A DNA stretch of 28,952 bases from positions 1 to 28,952 of the forward strand of contig JBNGIQ010004115.1 in assembly GCA_049999765.1 (NCBI GenBank), in the 5' to 3' direction. This DNA comes from Phaeoceros laevis. Lineage: Eukaryota > Anthocerotophyta > Anthocerotopsida > Notothyladales. Below the pieces are notes generated by a model. That model was not told where the DNA came from. It saw only the letters and a list, made by a program, of their open reading frames with translations, and did no database searches. The position numbers and the translations under genes are program-made. This document shows, one piece after another, positions 9,540 to 19,510 of this stretch. Each line of letters begins with the position of its first letter. The stretch's first letter is position 1.

Positions 9540-11101
9540 CTAGTGCCTACGGGTCCGCTTGAACTGGTTTTCAGCGACCTTCCTGGAAATGCACAAAAAT
9601 GCATCGTGAATACCTGGCCAGGTGGGAATATCGAACATCACTTCCACCTCCCATCCATTGTCTTTGTGATCATACGCCCATGTTCGACCGACCTCAACTT
9701 TACCAACGAAGAATATTGTGTTGCCGGAGTAATTCTCAAGGAAGCTGAAAACAACCGGGTTCTCCAAAGTATCTAGAGGCCAGCACAAAAACAAGGCCCT
9801 CCCATCAGCCCCACCACTTGAAATCAGGAACTCTGTCCCGTCTTGCTTTATGCGGGCCGGGAAGAAAAGACACCTGGAATAGATTTCCTCAGAGCCGTTG
9901 TCCACCGCCACAATGTCTGCTCCAAGCTTCTGCAACAATGCTGCCCAGTATCCAGATCCTGCCCCGAGCTCTGCAATCTTGGCTTTCGGGGCCCTCTGTA
10001 CCATATACTCTAGGATTTGACGGCTTGGAATAGCAGAGGAAAAGAGCATCCCTAGGGTTTTAGCTTGCAATCCCCAGGCAGCTGCTTGCCGGTCAGCAAG
10101 GAGCATCCCCAATTCTTGGTGATCAATGAATTGCACTCTTCTCGCCCAAGGGAGCCAAAGCTCGTCATACAGGGGGTTGAAGGACGAGAAACCCTTGTTG
10201 TGAAGCAGGGAAATAGCGGGAGGATCTGGGCCATTACCAGTGCCCCTGTAAAAAGCAATTTTGGCCTCGTGCTGTTCCAACCTCTCTGGAGTATTCTTGC
10301 TAGACAGATATGTCAGAGCTGCTTGCCTAAGAGAATTCTTGCACATGCCAACATACGGCGAGGTGTCTACAGGCTTCTTGGAGGCCGCTGCCAGCATCTC
10401 ATATGCATCGAGGCTGTCTTCAATACGGTCCAGCACCGCTTGGGGGATGGAGCCGGCTTCGGTTACCATTCCGAGGCTGTCACTGTGATTTCTCTTCAAA
10501 AGCTCATCTGCAGCCTTCTTTACTTGCTCAAGAAAAAATCCCGAGGCAACCGCCTGAGCAGCATCCTCCACAGAATTTGAAACCTTCAAGTCATCGTTTA
10601 TGTTCACATCACCTACATCTGCCAATTCGATTTGTTCAAACAAGTTTGCAAATCCATGCATGCTCTCGACGCGGAACCTTGGGTCAGAATTACATTACAC
10701 TACGTACCGTCATGGCTTCCCGCAGTCCCTCCATCTTGACTGATGGATTGTTCTTCAGTTTTCTTTGCTCCATCCTCACGACAAGACTGATGTTCCTTCA
10801 GACTGAAGTTCCGTAGTTTTGCCTCCATGAGCCGTATGGAGTCCTGAAGCTCGTTGTTCAGTTGCTGCTGTCTGATCAATTCCTTGCGAGCACTATGAAA
10901 TACTATGATCCTTTCCTTCCCTTCCTTGCCAGCCTCCATCGCTCCTTCCAAGCTTGGAAGACCTTGGGACGAGAAATCTTTGCCCTGCGGTCTCTCACAC
11001 GCACCCGTCGCCTCAGAAATCACTCCATGACTGCTAGATCTGGTGAGGACTTCTCTACAGACTCTGCACATCACACAGTGGCTATTTAGATCATGCTTCA
11101 T
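9540..11101 (-). CDS. SAM-dependent methyltransferase-like protein, copy A
   Basis: Two exons: 11101-10708 and 10618-9540, with an 89-nt intron (donor ACG|GTACGT, acceptor TTGGCAG|ATG) that joins ...GSHD to DVGDVN in frame, giving about 490 residues. The N-terminal exon is polar, with a short coiled-coil-like stretch (ELIRQQQLNNELQDSIRLMEA). The C-terminal domain has the class I methyltransferase motif I, AKIAELGAGSGYWAALLQK, then ADIVAVDN as motif II. It is preceded by AIPSRQILEYM and followed by ALFLCWP, FLENYSGNTIFFVG and WEVEVMFDIPTWPGIHD. This pattern matches an uncharacterised SAM-binding family seen in fungi, oomycetes and some plants. Substrate and partners are unknown. It is a tandem paralogue of copy B about 1.4 kb further along. 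The first exon is a prediction from frame, splice fit and the matching structure in copy B. Confidence 0.78.
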
Positions 11102-11560
11102 GCAAGAAAATTGGAGGATGTACAGGTTTCTTTCAATTCCTAAGCTACAAACATTTGCTGCGCTTGCAACAAAGAACAGTGCTCTTCAAAGCTGGTAGAA
11201 CTTGACGCGATCTGACCAGAAAGCACGACGGAAAATCCAAAGCCTCATTGCTGTCAATTCCTAAGCTCACGTACAAATTATGAGGGTAGAATGCTGCGCA
11301 GGCGTGCAACAAAGACTCTTGAAAGCTAGAAAGACTTGTTGCGATTCAGTGATATGCATAAAATCAGACGGAGAACTCTAAAAGCTTCAAGTTCGCATGC
11401 GCGATGTAGCGAGTGGCCAGAGCACCGCCCTGCCCGGTCGATGTGTGGATGTGAGCTTGGAGCCCGAGCTGGCCAAAGAAGTTTTTGAACTAGACGGAGG
11501 GAGGGAGGTTTATTTACCTCCGGAGCCCTCGAGAGATGTTCAGAAAGCAAAGATTAATAT
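11102..11560 (-). promoter_or_regulatory. Upstream region of copy A with imperfect tandem repeats
   Basis: Two diverged copies of a roughly 120-bp unit (about 11133-11248 and 11254-11388) share TCAATTCCTAAGCT, GCAACAAAGA, CTCTTGAAAGCT, GCGAT and GACGGA. The same elements recur upstream of copy B at about 13869-14089, with a shared outer border CTGCCCGGTCGATG. Position suggests promoter or leader, which is inference. Confidence 0.55.
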
Positions 11561-11744
11561 CGAGTGAATAACACGTGTCCACGGATAGCGACCTAACCGG
11601 TAGTGACTGTAGGACGGTTTTGGAAAAGCATTTCCTGACTTCTGTCACGTTCGCTCTACTCCTCCTGATGAGCGCGGCTCGTTCCGCAGTTCAGATCTCA
11701 CTATCCTTCTTCTAATCAAACAATGTGGTTTCAAGAAAAATGGA

Positions 11745-11830
11745 GCGACCAAGCTTCTCTTCCACAAACCGCCCCAACCCCGCAAACTTTAGAGCGGTTG
11801 ATGCCGCCATGCAACAGCTCGGCCATGATA
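11745..11830 (-). pseudogene. GSTZ-like gene fragment, downstream of methyltransferase copy B
   Basis: The minus strand encodes SCCMAAS...GLGRFVEEKLG, aligning with SCGIQPLQ...RVGRFIEEKLG of the intact GSTZ. DNA identity with the fragment at 9240-9325 is clear (CAAACCGCC, GATGCCGCCATGCAACAGCTC). It is a single exon-sized remnant. Confidence 0.7.
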
Positions 11831-12051
11831 ATGAAAAGCAGATCATGATCCAACCATGCTTGCAACAAATTGGCCGGAATCAGAGGCCCCATCAAGTGAT
11901 ATGTACATGTGCACTAGTTACATCAAGTGTTAAATTCAACACCAATTCCATATTCACTACTCTGAAAAACAAGTCTGCCTGGACATAGTTCAGAACTTCT
12001 GACTTCAGTCATTCCTAGAGCTGCCCTAGGTCTACAGGAGAGCCATGTTTG

Positions 12052-13807
12052 TCAGCCACTGACGACTGGTCTTTCAGCGACCTTCTTGGAAATGCACAGA
12101 AACACATCATGAAGTCCTGGCCAGGTTGGAATATCGAACATCTCTTCCACCTCCCATCCTTTGTCTTTGTTCTCAGACGCCCACTGCAGCATGTCAAATG
12201 TGCAACCGTCGTTAATTTCACCAACGAAGAATATTGTGTTGCCGGAGTAATTCTCAAGGAAGCTGGAAACAGCGGGGTTCTCCTGTTGTTTTCGAGGCCA
12301 GCACAAAAACAAGGCCCTCCCATCTGCCCCACCACTTTTCAGGAACTTTGTCCCATCTTGCTTTATGAGATCCGGGAAGAAAACATGCCTGGAGTATATT
12401 ATCTCAGAGGCGTTGTCCACCGCCACAATATCTGCTCCAAGCTGCTGCAACAAAGCTGCCCAGTAACCAGATCCTGCACCAAGCTCTGCAATCTTGGCTT
12501 CCGGGGCCCTCTGCACCATGTACTCTAGGACTTGACGGCTTGGAATTGCAAAGGAAAGGAGCAGCCCTATATGTCTCGCATGCAATCCCCGCGCAGCGCC
12601 AACTTGGTTGCCAATGAGCATCCCTAATTCCCGATGATCAAAAAATTGCATTTCTCTTGACCAAGGGAGCCACATCTCGTCATATAGTGGGTTGAAGGAC
12701 GAGAAACCAATGCTTTCAAGCACGGAATGAGGGGGAGGATCTGGGCCACTACTAGCGCCCCTGAAGAAGGCAATCTTGGCCTCATGCTTTTCCAATCTCT
12801 CTGGAGTATTCCTGCTCGAAAGATAATTCTCAGCTGCCTGCCTAGAGAAGACCTTAAGAATGGTAAAAAGCGGTGAGGCCTTGATTTCGTCTACAGGCTT
12901 GTTGAAGGCCATCGCCATCATCTCATCTAGCTCGGCGTCAATACGATGAAGACTCGCTTGCGGGATGGAACCGGCTTCGGTTAACCTTGCAAGGCTCTCA
13001 GAGTACTGACTTCCCCCAATAGGCTCGTTTGCTGCTGCCTCAACAACTTGCTCAAGGAGAGCTCTCGTGACAACCGCCTCGGTATGCGCAGCCTCCTCCG
13101 TCAGCGGCACCGCCTCGGCAGCCTCCTCCGCCGGATCTGTAACCTCCAAGGCATCCTTCTTGTTCATATCACCTACATCTGCCATTTCGGTTTTAGCTTG
13201 TACATGAATCCATGCTTCAGAAGCCGTGAATTTATTCTGGACTACATGGTCAGAGAAAAAGGGACATTTCAAGCAAAAATCTATGCAGTATACCGCCATG
13301 GCTGCTCGCAGTCCCTGCATTTTGAGTGATGGATTCTTCCGTTTCTCCTTCTTTAAAATGAGAGAGATGCTCCTTGAAACTTAGGTTCGCCAGCGCTGCC
13401 TCCGTGACCTCAATGGAAGATTCCGCCACATTTTCTTCGGCAGCTACCGCTGCATCCTCCGCAGCATCTGCATCAAGCTGTCAGGTATCCTTCTTGTTCA
13501 TGACATTACCTGCATCAGATGCATTCTTGAAAAGAAACATACAGTCGCTGCTCGCAGTCCCTAGAGTTTCCTTCATCATTTTCTTGCCAGCTTCCATGAT
13601 CACTCCGTCCGGAAGCTCATGATCAGCGCGGTAACTTCGAAGACCTTGCAACAAGACAACTTTGTACTGCAGAGTTCCAGAGGAGTCCTTCGGCTCAGAC
13701 ATCACATCCATGAGTGCTCGGCGTGGTGAGCAATCGTTTACAAATTCTGCGTGCGCATCACAAAGATTCAAATTGGAACTGCGGCTGAAAATTTGTTCAA
13801 GCTTCAT
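12052..13807 (-). CDS. SAM-dependent methyltransferase-like protein, copy B (5' end doubtful)
   Basis: Paralogue of copy A. Exon 2 (13178-12052) encodes the whole conserved region: AIPSRQVLEYM, motif I AKIAELGAGSGYWAALLQ, ADIVAVDN, ALFLCWP, FLENYSGNTIFFVGE and FDIPTWPGLHD. The intron equivalent to that of copy A is 13293-13179 (115 nt, donor GGCG|GTATAC, acceptor ATGGCAG|ATG), joining ...SSHG to DVGDMN. Exon 1 (13807-13294) is in frame throughout except for one TGA at 13483-13481. A 42-nt GT-AG segment (13509-13468) would remove that stop but is unusually short for an intron. Otherwise translation may begin at the ATG at 13185 (MADVGDM) in unspliced RNA, giving about 377 residues. The alanine/glutamate-rich N-terminus is probably disordered. 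Function unknown. Confidence 0.75.
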
Positions 13808-13867
13808 TGCAAGAAATGCGTAAGTCAGATCTGTGTGATCCTAGCTAAATCTGCTTACAGGTTTCTG

Positions 13868-14220
13868 CCAGTTCCTAAGCTACAATGCAACACCAACAGT
13901 CTCAAGCTTGAAGGCCGGTTGGACTTTGATGCGATCTAATCGGAAAGCAAGACGGAAAATTCCAGAAGCCTCAGTCCTCTCTAAGCTTCCGAGGACAATG
14001 CTGCGCAAGCAAGAAAAAGAAGCGCTCTTGAAAGCTGGCGGAAATTGGTGCGATCTAACCAGAAAGGAAGGCGGGAAGTTCCAAAAACCTCCAGTGCGAA
14101 TGCACGCTACAGCTAGCTATAGCGAGTTCCCAGAGCTCTCTGCCCGGTCGATGGAGTTTAGCGAACTCATAGTCGGACGGAGGCGAGTCCGGAGCGTGTT
14201 CTAACTTCTCACTAGCTAGC
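13868..14220 (-). promoter_or_regulatory. Upstream region of copy B with imperfect tandem repeats
   Basis: It contains two diverged units (about 13869-13975 and 13978-14089) sharing CTAAGCT, CTGCGCAAGC, GCTCTTGAAAGCTGG, TGCGATCTAA and GGAAAGCAAGACGG-like sequences with the region above copy A. The border CTGCCCGGTCGATG at about 14139-14153 matches 11428-11442. This marks the upstream end of the duplicated module. Confidence 0.55.
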
Positions 14221-15160
14221 ATGGCATTACCGTATGTACTATGTAGGTATTTTATTTTGGTGTTCTTCGGTGAATTATTTGGCATTCTTCCCAGTTCGTG
14301 TCTACCGCATCCCTCGTTACGCTGTCAAACACTTGGCGTGAAATTGCCAACGGGCTGATCATCGTTTTGAAGACTCCATTGCTTGATGAGCAGGTTGGCA
14401 ATTTCACCCCTGGAATTCCTGAGGAAATCCAAGTGCACCTGGATTCCTCAAGAATTTCAAATTTCCAAAAATCCTAAATTTCAAAAACATTTAGAAACGC
14501 GTTTCTGTTTTTGAACGTTTTTTTCCGAACGCAACTAAGGTAAAGACCACATTGAGGAAAAACGTAACCTGTATTGGACGGTTTGCTGTGCCACAGTGGG
14601 ATCCACGGATACACATGCTTGCCAAGAGCATTTATAAAACATTCATAAAGCTCATCATAGTGAGGAAACCTAAAACCTAACATGGTACCTAAACGTTGCC
14701 CTAACGTATGAAACGACTTAATTCACACTTGAACTCCGTAGTTCGAGATTTGGACACAGTTCCGTTGGGAAATCTCATGGCAGAGAATCCTTTGAACACA
14801 CTGTTTTGCGTGTCCAAACTATCCCTGCTGACCTGCTTATGGACGCTGCAAACTTTATGGGTACATTGTTACTTTCAGCAAGAGCGATACAATTGATTCA
14901 GTTGCTATTGATCAATGAAGCTTGAAAGAAGAATTTCAATTCTGTGCTTGAAAAAGGGAGGGAAGAGGATGCACTTCTGAGCTTCCCACCGAGAATCGTA
15001 CTAGAAATGGAGACAACTGTAACTAAGGGCAACTTACTGCAAATGTGGGAGGAGGTTATTAGCGTGCGAAACATTTTCTTATGCTCTTCGAAACGCCATC
15101 TTCAAACAATAACACTCGTGAAGCAGCTCACTGAAGCCAGGAGGTGAGGCAACTACCTGC
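14221..15160. other. Intergenic region with fold-back DNA, no confident gene
   Basis: This stretch contains the inverted-repeat cluster at 14338-14520 (listed separately). It also has a short minus-strand frame (14683-14474) with RFPHYDELYECFINALGKH, faintly reminiscent of Myb/SANT-like segments in plant transposon proteins; I cannot confirm it. The rest, up to the 3' side of the GSTZ gene, shows nothing recognisable. Confidence 0.35.
14338..14520. repeat. Cluster of three inverted repeats (fold-back element)
   Basis: Three hairpins lie in succession. The first is a perfect 14-bp inverted repeat GTGAAATTGCCAAC (14338-14351) with its complement at 14394-14407. The second is an imperfect palindrome centred near 14437 (arms GGAATTCCTGAGG and CCTCAAGAATTTC). 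The third is a palindrome AGAAACGCGTTTCT flanked by TTCAAAAAC and GTTTTTGAA (about 14478-14516). The density suggests a MITE-like insertion, though no target duplication was identified. Confidence 0.6.
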
Positions 15161-15811
15161 TCAGGCTTTGGGAAAATCGGGCTGGTTCTTAGGCACAGAC
15201 TCCTGCACCACTGGTAGCTCGTACAACGCCTTACCAATGCGGCTCAATGTCGGAAACTGGGACATATCCACCTTGAAGCGCTCCGCACTGGCCAGCTGCG
15301 GGACCAGCACCACATCCGCCAGGGTAACCTCGTCCCCAAAGCAGTACCTGCCTGCAGACGAGGCCAAGGCCTCCTCCAGAGCCTTGAACCCCGTGCCGAT
15401 CCACTTCTGCATCCAGAGGAACCGCTCTTCGGGACCGAGCTTCTCCTCTATAAACCGCCCCACCCGCAAATTCTGGAGGGGCTGGATGCCACAGCTCACC
15501 ACAGCCACAGCCTGCCTTACAGCCGCGCGCTGTGCCAAGTCTTTGGGAAGCAAGGGTCTCGCGTCGGGGTAGCGCTCCTCCAGGAACTCCAGGATGGCGA
15601 TGGAGTCGGTGATGGCAGCTCCGTCGATCTCAAGCACCGGGACCATCCCCAGTGGATTGAGCTTGAGAAAGCTCTTGTCGAACTGCTCCCCCGTCACAAT
15701 ATTGACGGCGCGGTACTCGTACTTGAGGCCCTTCAAGGCCAGCGCCAGCCTCGCCCTCCATGAACAAGAGCTGTAACAGTTAGCGTGCAGCACGATTGTC
15801 TCTTCCGCCAT
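15161..15811 (-). CDS. GSTZ1: Zeta-class glutathione S-transferase / maleylacetoacetate isomerase
   Basis: Glutathione-dependent isomerase converting maleylacetoacetate to fumarylacetoacetate in tyrosine breakdown; it also dehalogenates small acids. The 216-residue product has the usual length. The zeta signature SSCSWR is at residues 14-19, where the serine and cysteine contact glutathione. NPLGMVPVLEIDG and ITDSIAILEFLEERYP follow from the thioredoxin-like domain. The helical domain has IQPLQNL, RFIEEKLG, YCFGDEVTLADVVLVPQ and RFKVDMSQFPTL. The start is fixed by the family N-terminus. The whole gene is one open frame, whereas GSTZ genes of flowering plants are split into many exons, so this copy may be retroposed or have lost its introns. 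It lies about 180 bp downstream of the putative ETR polyadenylation signal, on the same strand, and just upstream of the duplicated module that carries GSTZ fragments. Confidence 0.95.
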   Translation of the reverse strand: MAEETIVLHANCYSSCSWRARLALALKGLKYEYRAVNIVTGEQFDKSFLKLNPLGMVPVLEIDGAAITDSIAILEFLEERYPDARPLLPKDLAQRAAVRQAVAVVSCGIQPLQNLRVGRFIEEKLGPEERFLWMQKWIGTGFKALEEALASSAGRYCFGDEVTLADVVLVPQLASAERFKVDMSQFPTLSRIGKALYELPVVQESVPKNQPDFPKA

Positions 15812-16551
15812 AGCTGCAACCTTGCGCTGAGAACAGGAACACTAGGGCCAAAGGAAGTGGGTGGACACGTTGGCAAGCCACGGTTAGCAAGCATGTTGTT
15901 GTTCCCAGGGTTAGGGGTTAGGTTTCGGGTTCCAGAATCCAGACCAACTGACCAACTTAGATCAAGAATACACGAAGGAATCCGGAGTGGGGGTCTTTAT
16001 TGCAGCATTAATTCGCCTGCACAGCTGCTACTGCTAGAGATCTCTGCAATACAGCACAACGTAATTGATGGCGTTGTGGTACACCCACTGCTGGACCCAG
16101 TCGAATAAGTTTACATGAAGAAGTTCCTGGGGCAGCTTGATAGGAAACTTTGGGGGAGGAGGCAACCTGCCATCCAATTCAGGAAGAACACTGAAAATAG
16201 ACATAGCCTTAAGGGTTTCTGGGTACCGCTATGACTGACAATGGGAATAATGCACAGATCCCAGCTGCAAAAGAGCCAGACCACCAAACGCTAGCTTCCT
16301 TCCACCTTTGAGTATGTGCCTGAGTGCTAGCTCTGCAGCAATTCCATGACCAGTCTGAGGCTCGCACGGATGCCTTCCATACTGTCTGCAGCCACTGTGC
16401 CTTTGTGCAACCTCATCTAACCGGTGAGCATTGAAATCAAAACCCCCAAATTATCAACCCATTTGTTGTTGCTGCTGCTGCTGAATTCTTGAGTTTGAGG
16501 CTGATGGAACTGCAAAAAGAGAATCAGATGCTGTCAGCATCATGGCAGGAC
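15812..16551 (-). other. 3' UTR of the ethylene receptor and GSTZ upstream region
   Basis: About 740 bp between the receptor stop and the GSTZ start. On the minus strand AATAAA lies at 16001-15996, a plausible receptor polyadenylation signal. A CAG/CAA run (about 16465-16485) lies in the 3' UTR. Only about 180 bp remain for the GSTZ promoter and leader. Confidence 0.5.
15996..16001 (-). terminator. Putative polyadenylation signal of the ethylene receptor
   Basis: AATAAA on the minus strand, about 550 nt after the receptor stop codon and upstream of the GSTZ gene. Confidence 0.4.
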
Positions 16552-19510
16552 TCATAGCCTCCGTTGAGACTCTAATGGACTCCGCTCCAGGAGCTCATTG
16601 AGCACCACACGCATTTTGTCCAGTGATATTGGCTTCAGCAGCACTCGGTCCATCCCCAGACTGATGCACTTCTCCCGTGTAATGCGGTCAGTGTTAGCTG
16701 TAAGCGCTACCAAGAGTGGCCTTTCATGTCTTGCAAACTTCTCCTGTATTCGGACAGCAACTTCATAACCGTCCATGTCAGGCATGCAGACATCCAACAA
16801 CAGAACCCGGAACTTTTGCCCAGGTTCTGAGATGACTTGTAAACATTCCTTGCCTGAGCTCACAACTGTAACATCACATCCTAGGCGGATGAGGAGCCCC
16901 CTTGTCACCATTCGATTGACGCTGGTCATGCACAAACAATTGGTCAGAACCAATGTAGACGTGCCATCACAGCGAGCAAACATAGCTTCACTGGGGGTGA
17001 GTCCAAGAAACAAATGAACACCAGTCCAGAGTGCGCTGTACACGTGTGATCAGTTATGTCCACAATGATACTGTAGGCTAAAGGTAGAATGCAAGGTAGA
17101 AAGATGTGCCAACGCATGAACTTACCCATTATCATCTGTGACTAGAACTTTCACACCGCTGAAGTCTGTCCGGAGGTGCGATGGAGGAACAGGCGGGACA
17201 ATTTGTCGATCCAAATCATTCATTAGCTCTGGAAGGCCTAACTTCACTATAAACGTAACTACTGATCCCTTTGATAACCCCTCACTCTCAATCCATATGT
17301 GCCCGTCCATCAAATTTACAAATCTGCAAACATTCACAGCAAAAACGTATTCATAAGAATGCACTTTCACCCAAGAACAGGAGTTGAAGAAGTCCAATAT
17401 CATAACTGACCGCTTGCAAATTGCTAGTCCCAATCCGGTTCCACCATAGTTCCTTGTAGTTGTTGAGTCAGCTTGTACAAATTTGTTGAAAAGCTTTGGA
17501 ATATCTTGGGCACTCAGGCCCAAGCCTGTGTCTCGGACCTGGAATACACACATAGACATTGATCATTGGAACTAAATTTATCTAACGAGCAGAGCTCCAC
17601 TAAAGACAACACAGCATTCAGCAACTCGTCCCTGTTTCCACCCTCTCAAAAATGGTTATCAGCTAAACTCTGTTTGTTCAGGATGGCAGGCTAAAGCATG
17701 CCACAACCTAACATGAGAAGATACATATCTCAGAGTAAGGCATGAGTAACAAACCGTACCTGGACTCTTATGTAGCAATGATTGTCGCCTTGAACAGGTC
17801 GGAAGTCAGGGAAGCGAGGGTCTCGAACATAGTCGGGGCGCTCGAGACATACAGTGACTATGACACTGCCTTCTTTGGTGAACTTCACAGCATTGCCCAC
17901 CACATTAAGGGCAGTTTGCATAAGCCTTTTGTCATCACCGACAGCAAACTCCGGGAGTTCTGTCGCCAAGCTTAGCTGGACGGTAAGCTTCTTCACTGAC
18001 GCAATTGGCTTTACCAGGGTTAACACCTGCACAGTCAAACAGACCAGATCAACCTCCATGTGATGCTGCAATAGAGCCGTAGCTCTAACAAAGTGGAAAC
18101 TCTGAAACTTGCTTGAAGAGGAAAAACCACGTACCTCCCTAAACACTGCAGGAAGATTGAACGTTCTTATGTCAAGCTCAAGACTACCATCCTCCAACCG
18201 AGAGAGGTCCAATACATCGTTGATAAGAGTAGCTAGCAGGTTGCTACTCTTCAACACAGTGTCGACCATGGATCTTTGTTCAGGAGTGAGCTCTGTCTCC
18301 TGCAGGAGTGATGATAGTGCAATTATTGCGTGCATAGGCGTCCTCATTTCATGATTCATCACGGCTAAAAAGTCGTTGCGAGCACGTATTGCTGTCTCTG
18401 CTTCCCTCCGAGCCATATCAAGGGCAACATTCTGCTCCACAAGGAGATCCCTTGCTTTCAACGACTCCTCAAGGTATGCAGCATGTGACAGAGCTACAGC
18501 TACCTACACGAATACAGTAGCAACAATATCGTTAGAACCAAAAGCAGAGGCAAGGTTCAAAGTAGCCTAACACCACAAGAAAGCGGAGTAAGTGGAGTCA
18601 TTACTTGGTCAGCAACAACTTCAACCAGCTCCAGCTCATGAACATGCCACCTTCTGGCACTATCTGAAGGCAGCATGAGCACCATGAGGGCATACGCCCG
18701 TTTTGTATCCGGCCACTCACTGCTGTGAGAAAAGTCTGTTAGATGCAGCAATGGTACCCGCACGGCAACAACATCACCTGTCATGTACTTGCCAGCCCTG
18801 GGCCTCAGAGCCACAGGGCTGGTTGGTGAGATGACTACCGCTCGGTTACTGCTGAACACTTGCTTTATGGAAGGATGATTAGTAGGAACAGTAAGTGCCC
18901 CGGGACTGCTAGGCTGCCGCAAAGTGTGAGAAAGCTGCAGCTCCATACCATTGCGCACGGGCATCCACAGAGTACATTCCTCCAAGGCTAGAGTCTTTCC
19001 AAGTTCCACCAGTGTGGTATTCAAGATAGTGTGCCTGTCAAGAGAGCTCCTGATCTCATGTGTGAGCATCCTCACATGACGCCCTGTCTCTTCTTGAGTC
19101 CGAATAAGGCCCATTTCCCTGTCAAGCTCTGCAGCCTTGTTCTTCAAGAACAACTCCCTGGTCTTCACGCTGAGCAGATCAGGGATGATGTGCACCAGCA
19201 TGAGGGCAGTCGCACACGACACCACTGCAGTAAGAACCTTGGCAGTTGTCATCACCTGGGCCACTGTCCTGGAGTGCGTTGTAAAAGTCCACAAGCTGAT
19301 CAAATGCGTTGCCCCACAAAGCACGATGAAGGCTCCAAACTGTACCAGCACCCATCTGTACGGGAAGACGGCCGATTTCTTCACGAAGTAGATAAGCTCC
19401 AACGGGATGGAGAAGTATGCCAAGGCAATGAAGAAGTCAGAGATGTACTGGTATCGCATCAACAGGTCATCAGACGGCCAGAAGGGGTCGTAGCAATTGC
19501 AAATGTCCAT
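16552..19510 (-). CDS. ETR1: Ethylene receptor, ETR1 subfamily, with receiver domain
   Basis: ER-membrane ethylene receptor and negative regulator of the response, acting with CTR1-type kinases. The exons are 19510-18605, 18503-18135, 18026-17760, 17538-17411, 17323-17126 and 16921-16552; all junctions are GT-AG and in frame, giving 745 residues. I start at the second Met (MDICNC) because this places Cys4 and Cys6 (dimer disulfide), Asp25, Cys65 and His69 (copper/ethylene site) exactly where ETR1 has them. Three transmembrane helices, a GAF domain ([10 protein letters not shown]) and a histidine kinase follow, with His353 in [12 protein letters not shown] box [10 protein letters not shown]1 DTGLGL and G2 GGTGLGLAI. 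The receiver has DD at 620-621, phospho-acceptor Asp666 in [11 protein letters not shown] and Lys719. All catalytic motifs are present, so this is a subfamily-1 receptor and not a degenerate ETR2/EIN4 type. Confidence 0.97.
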
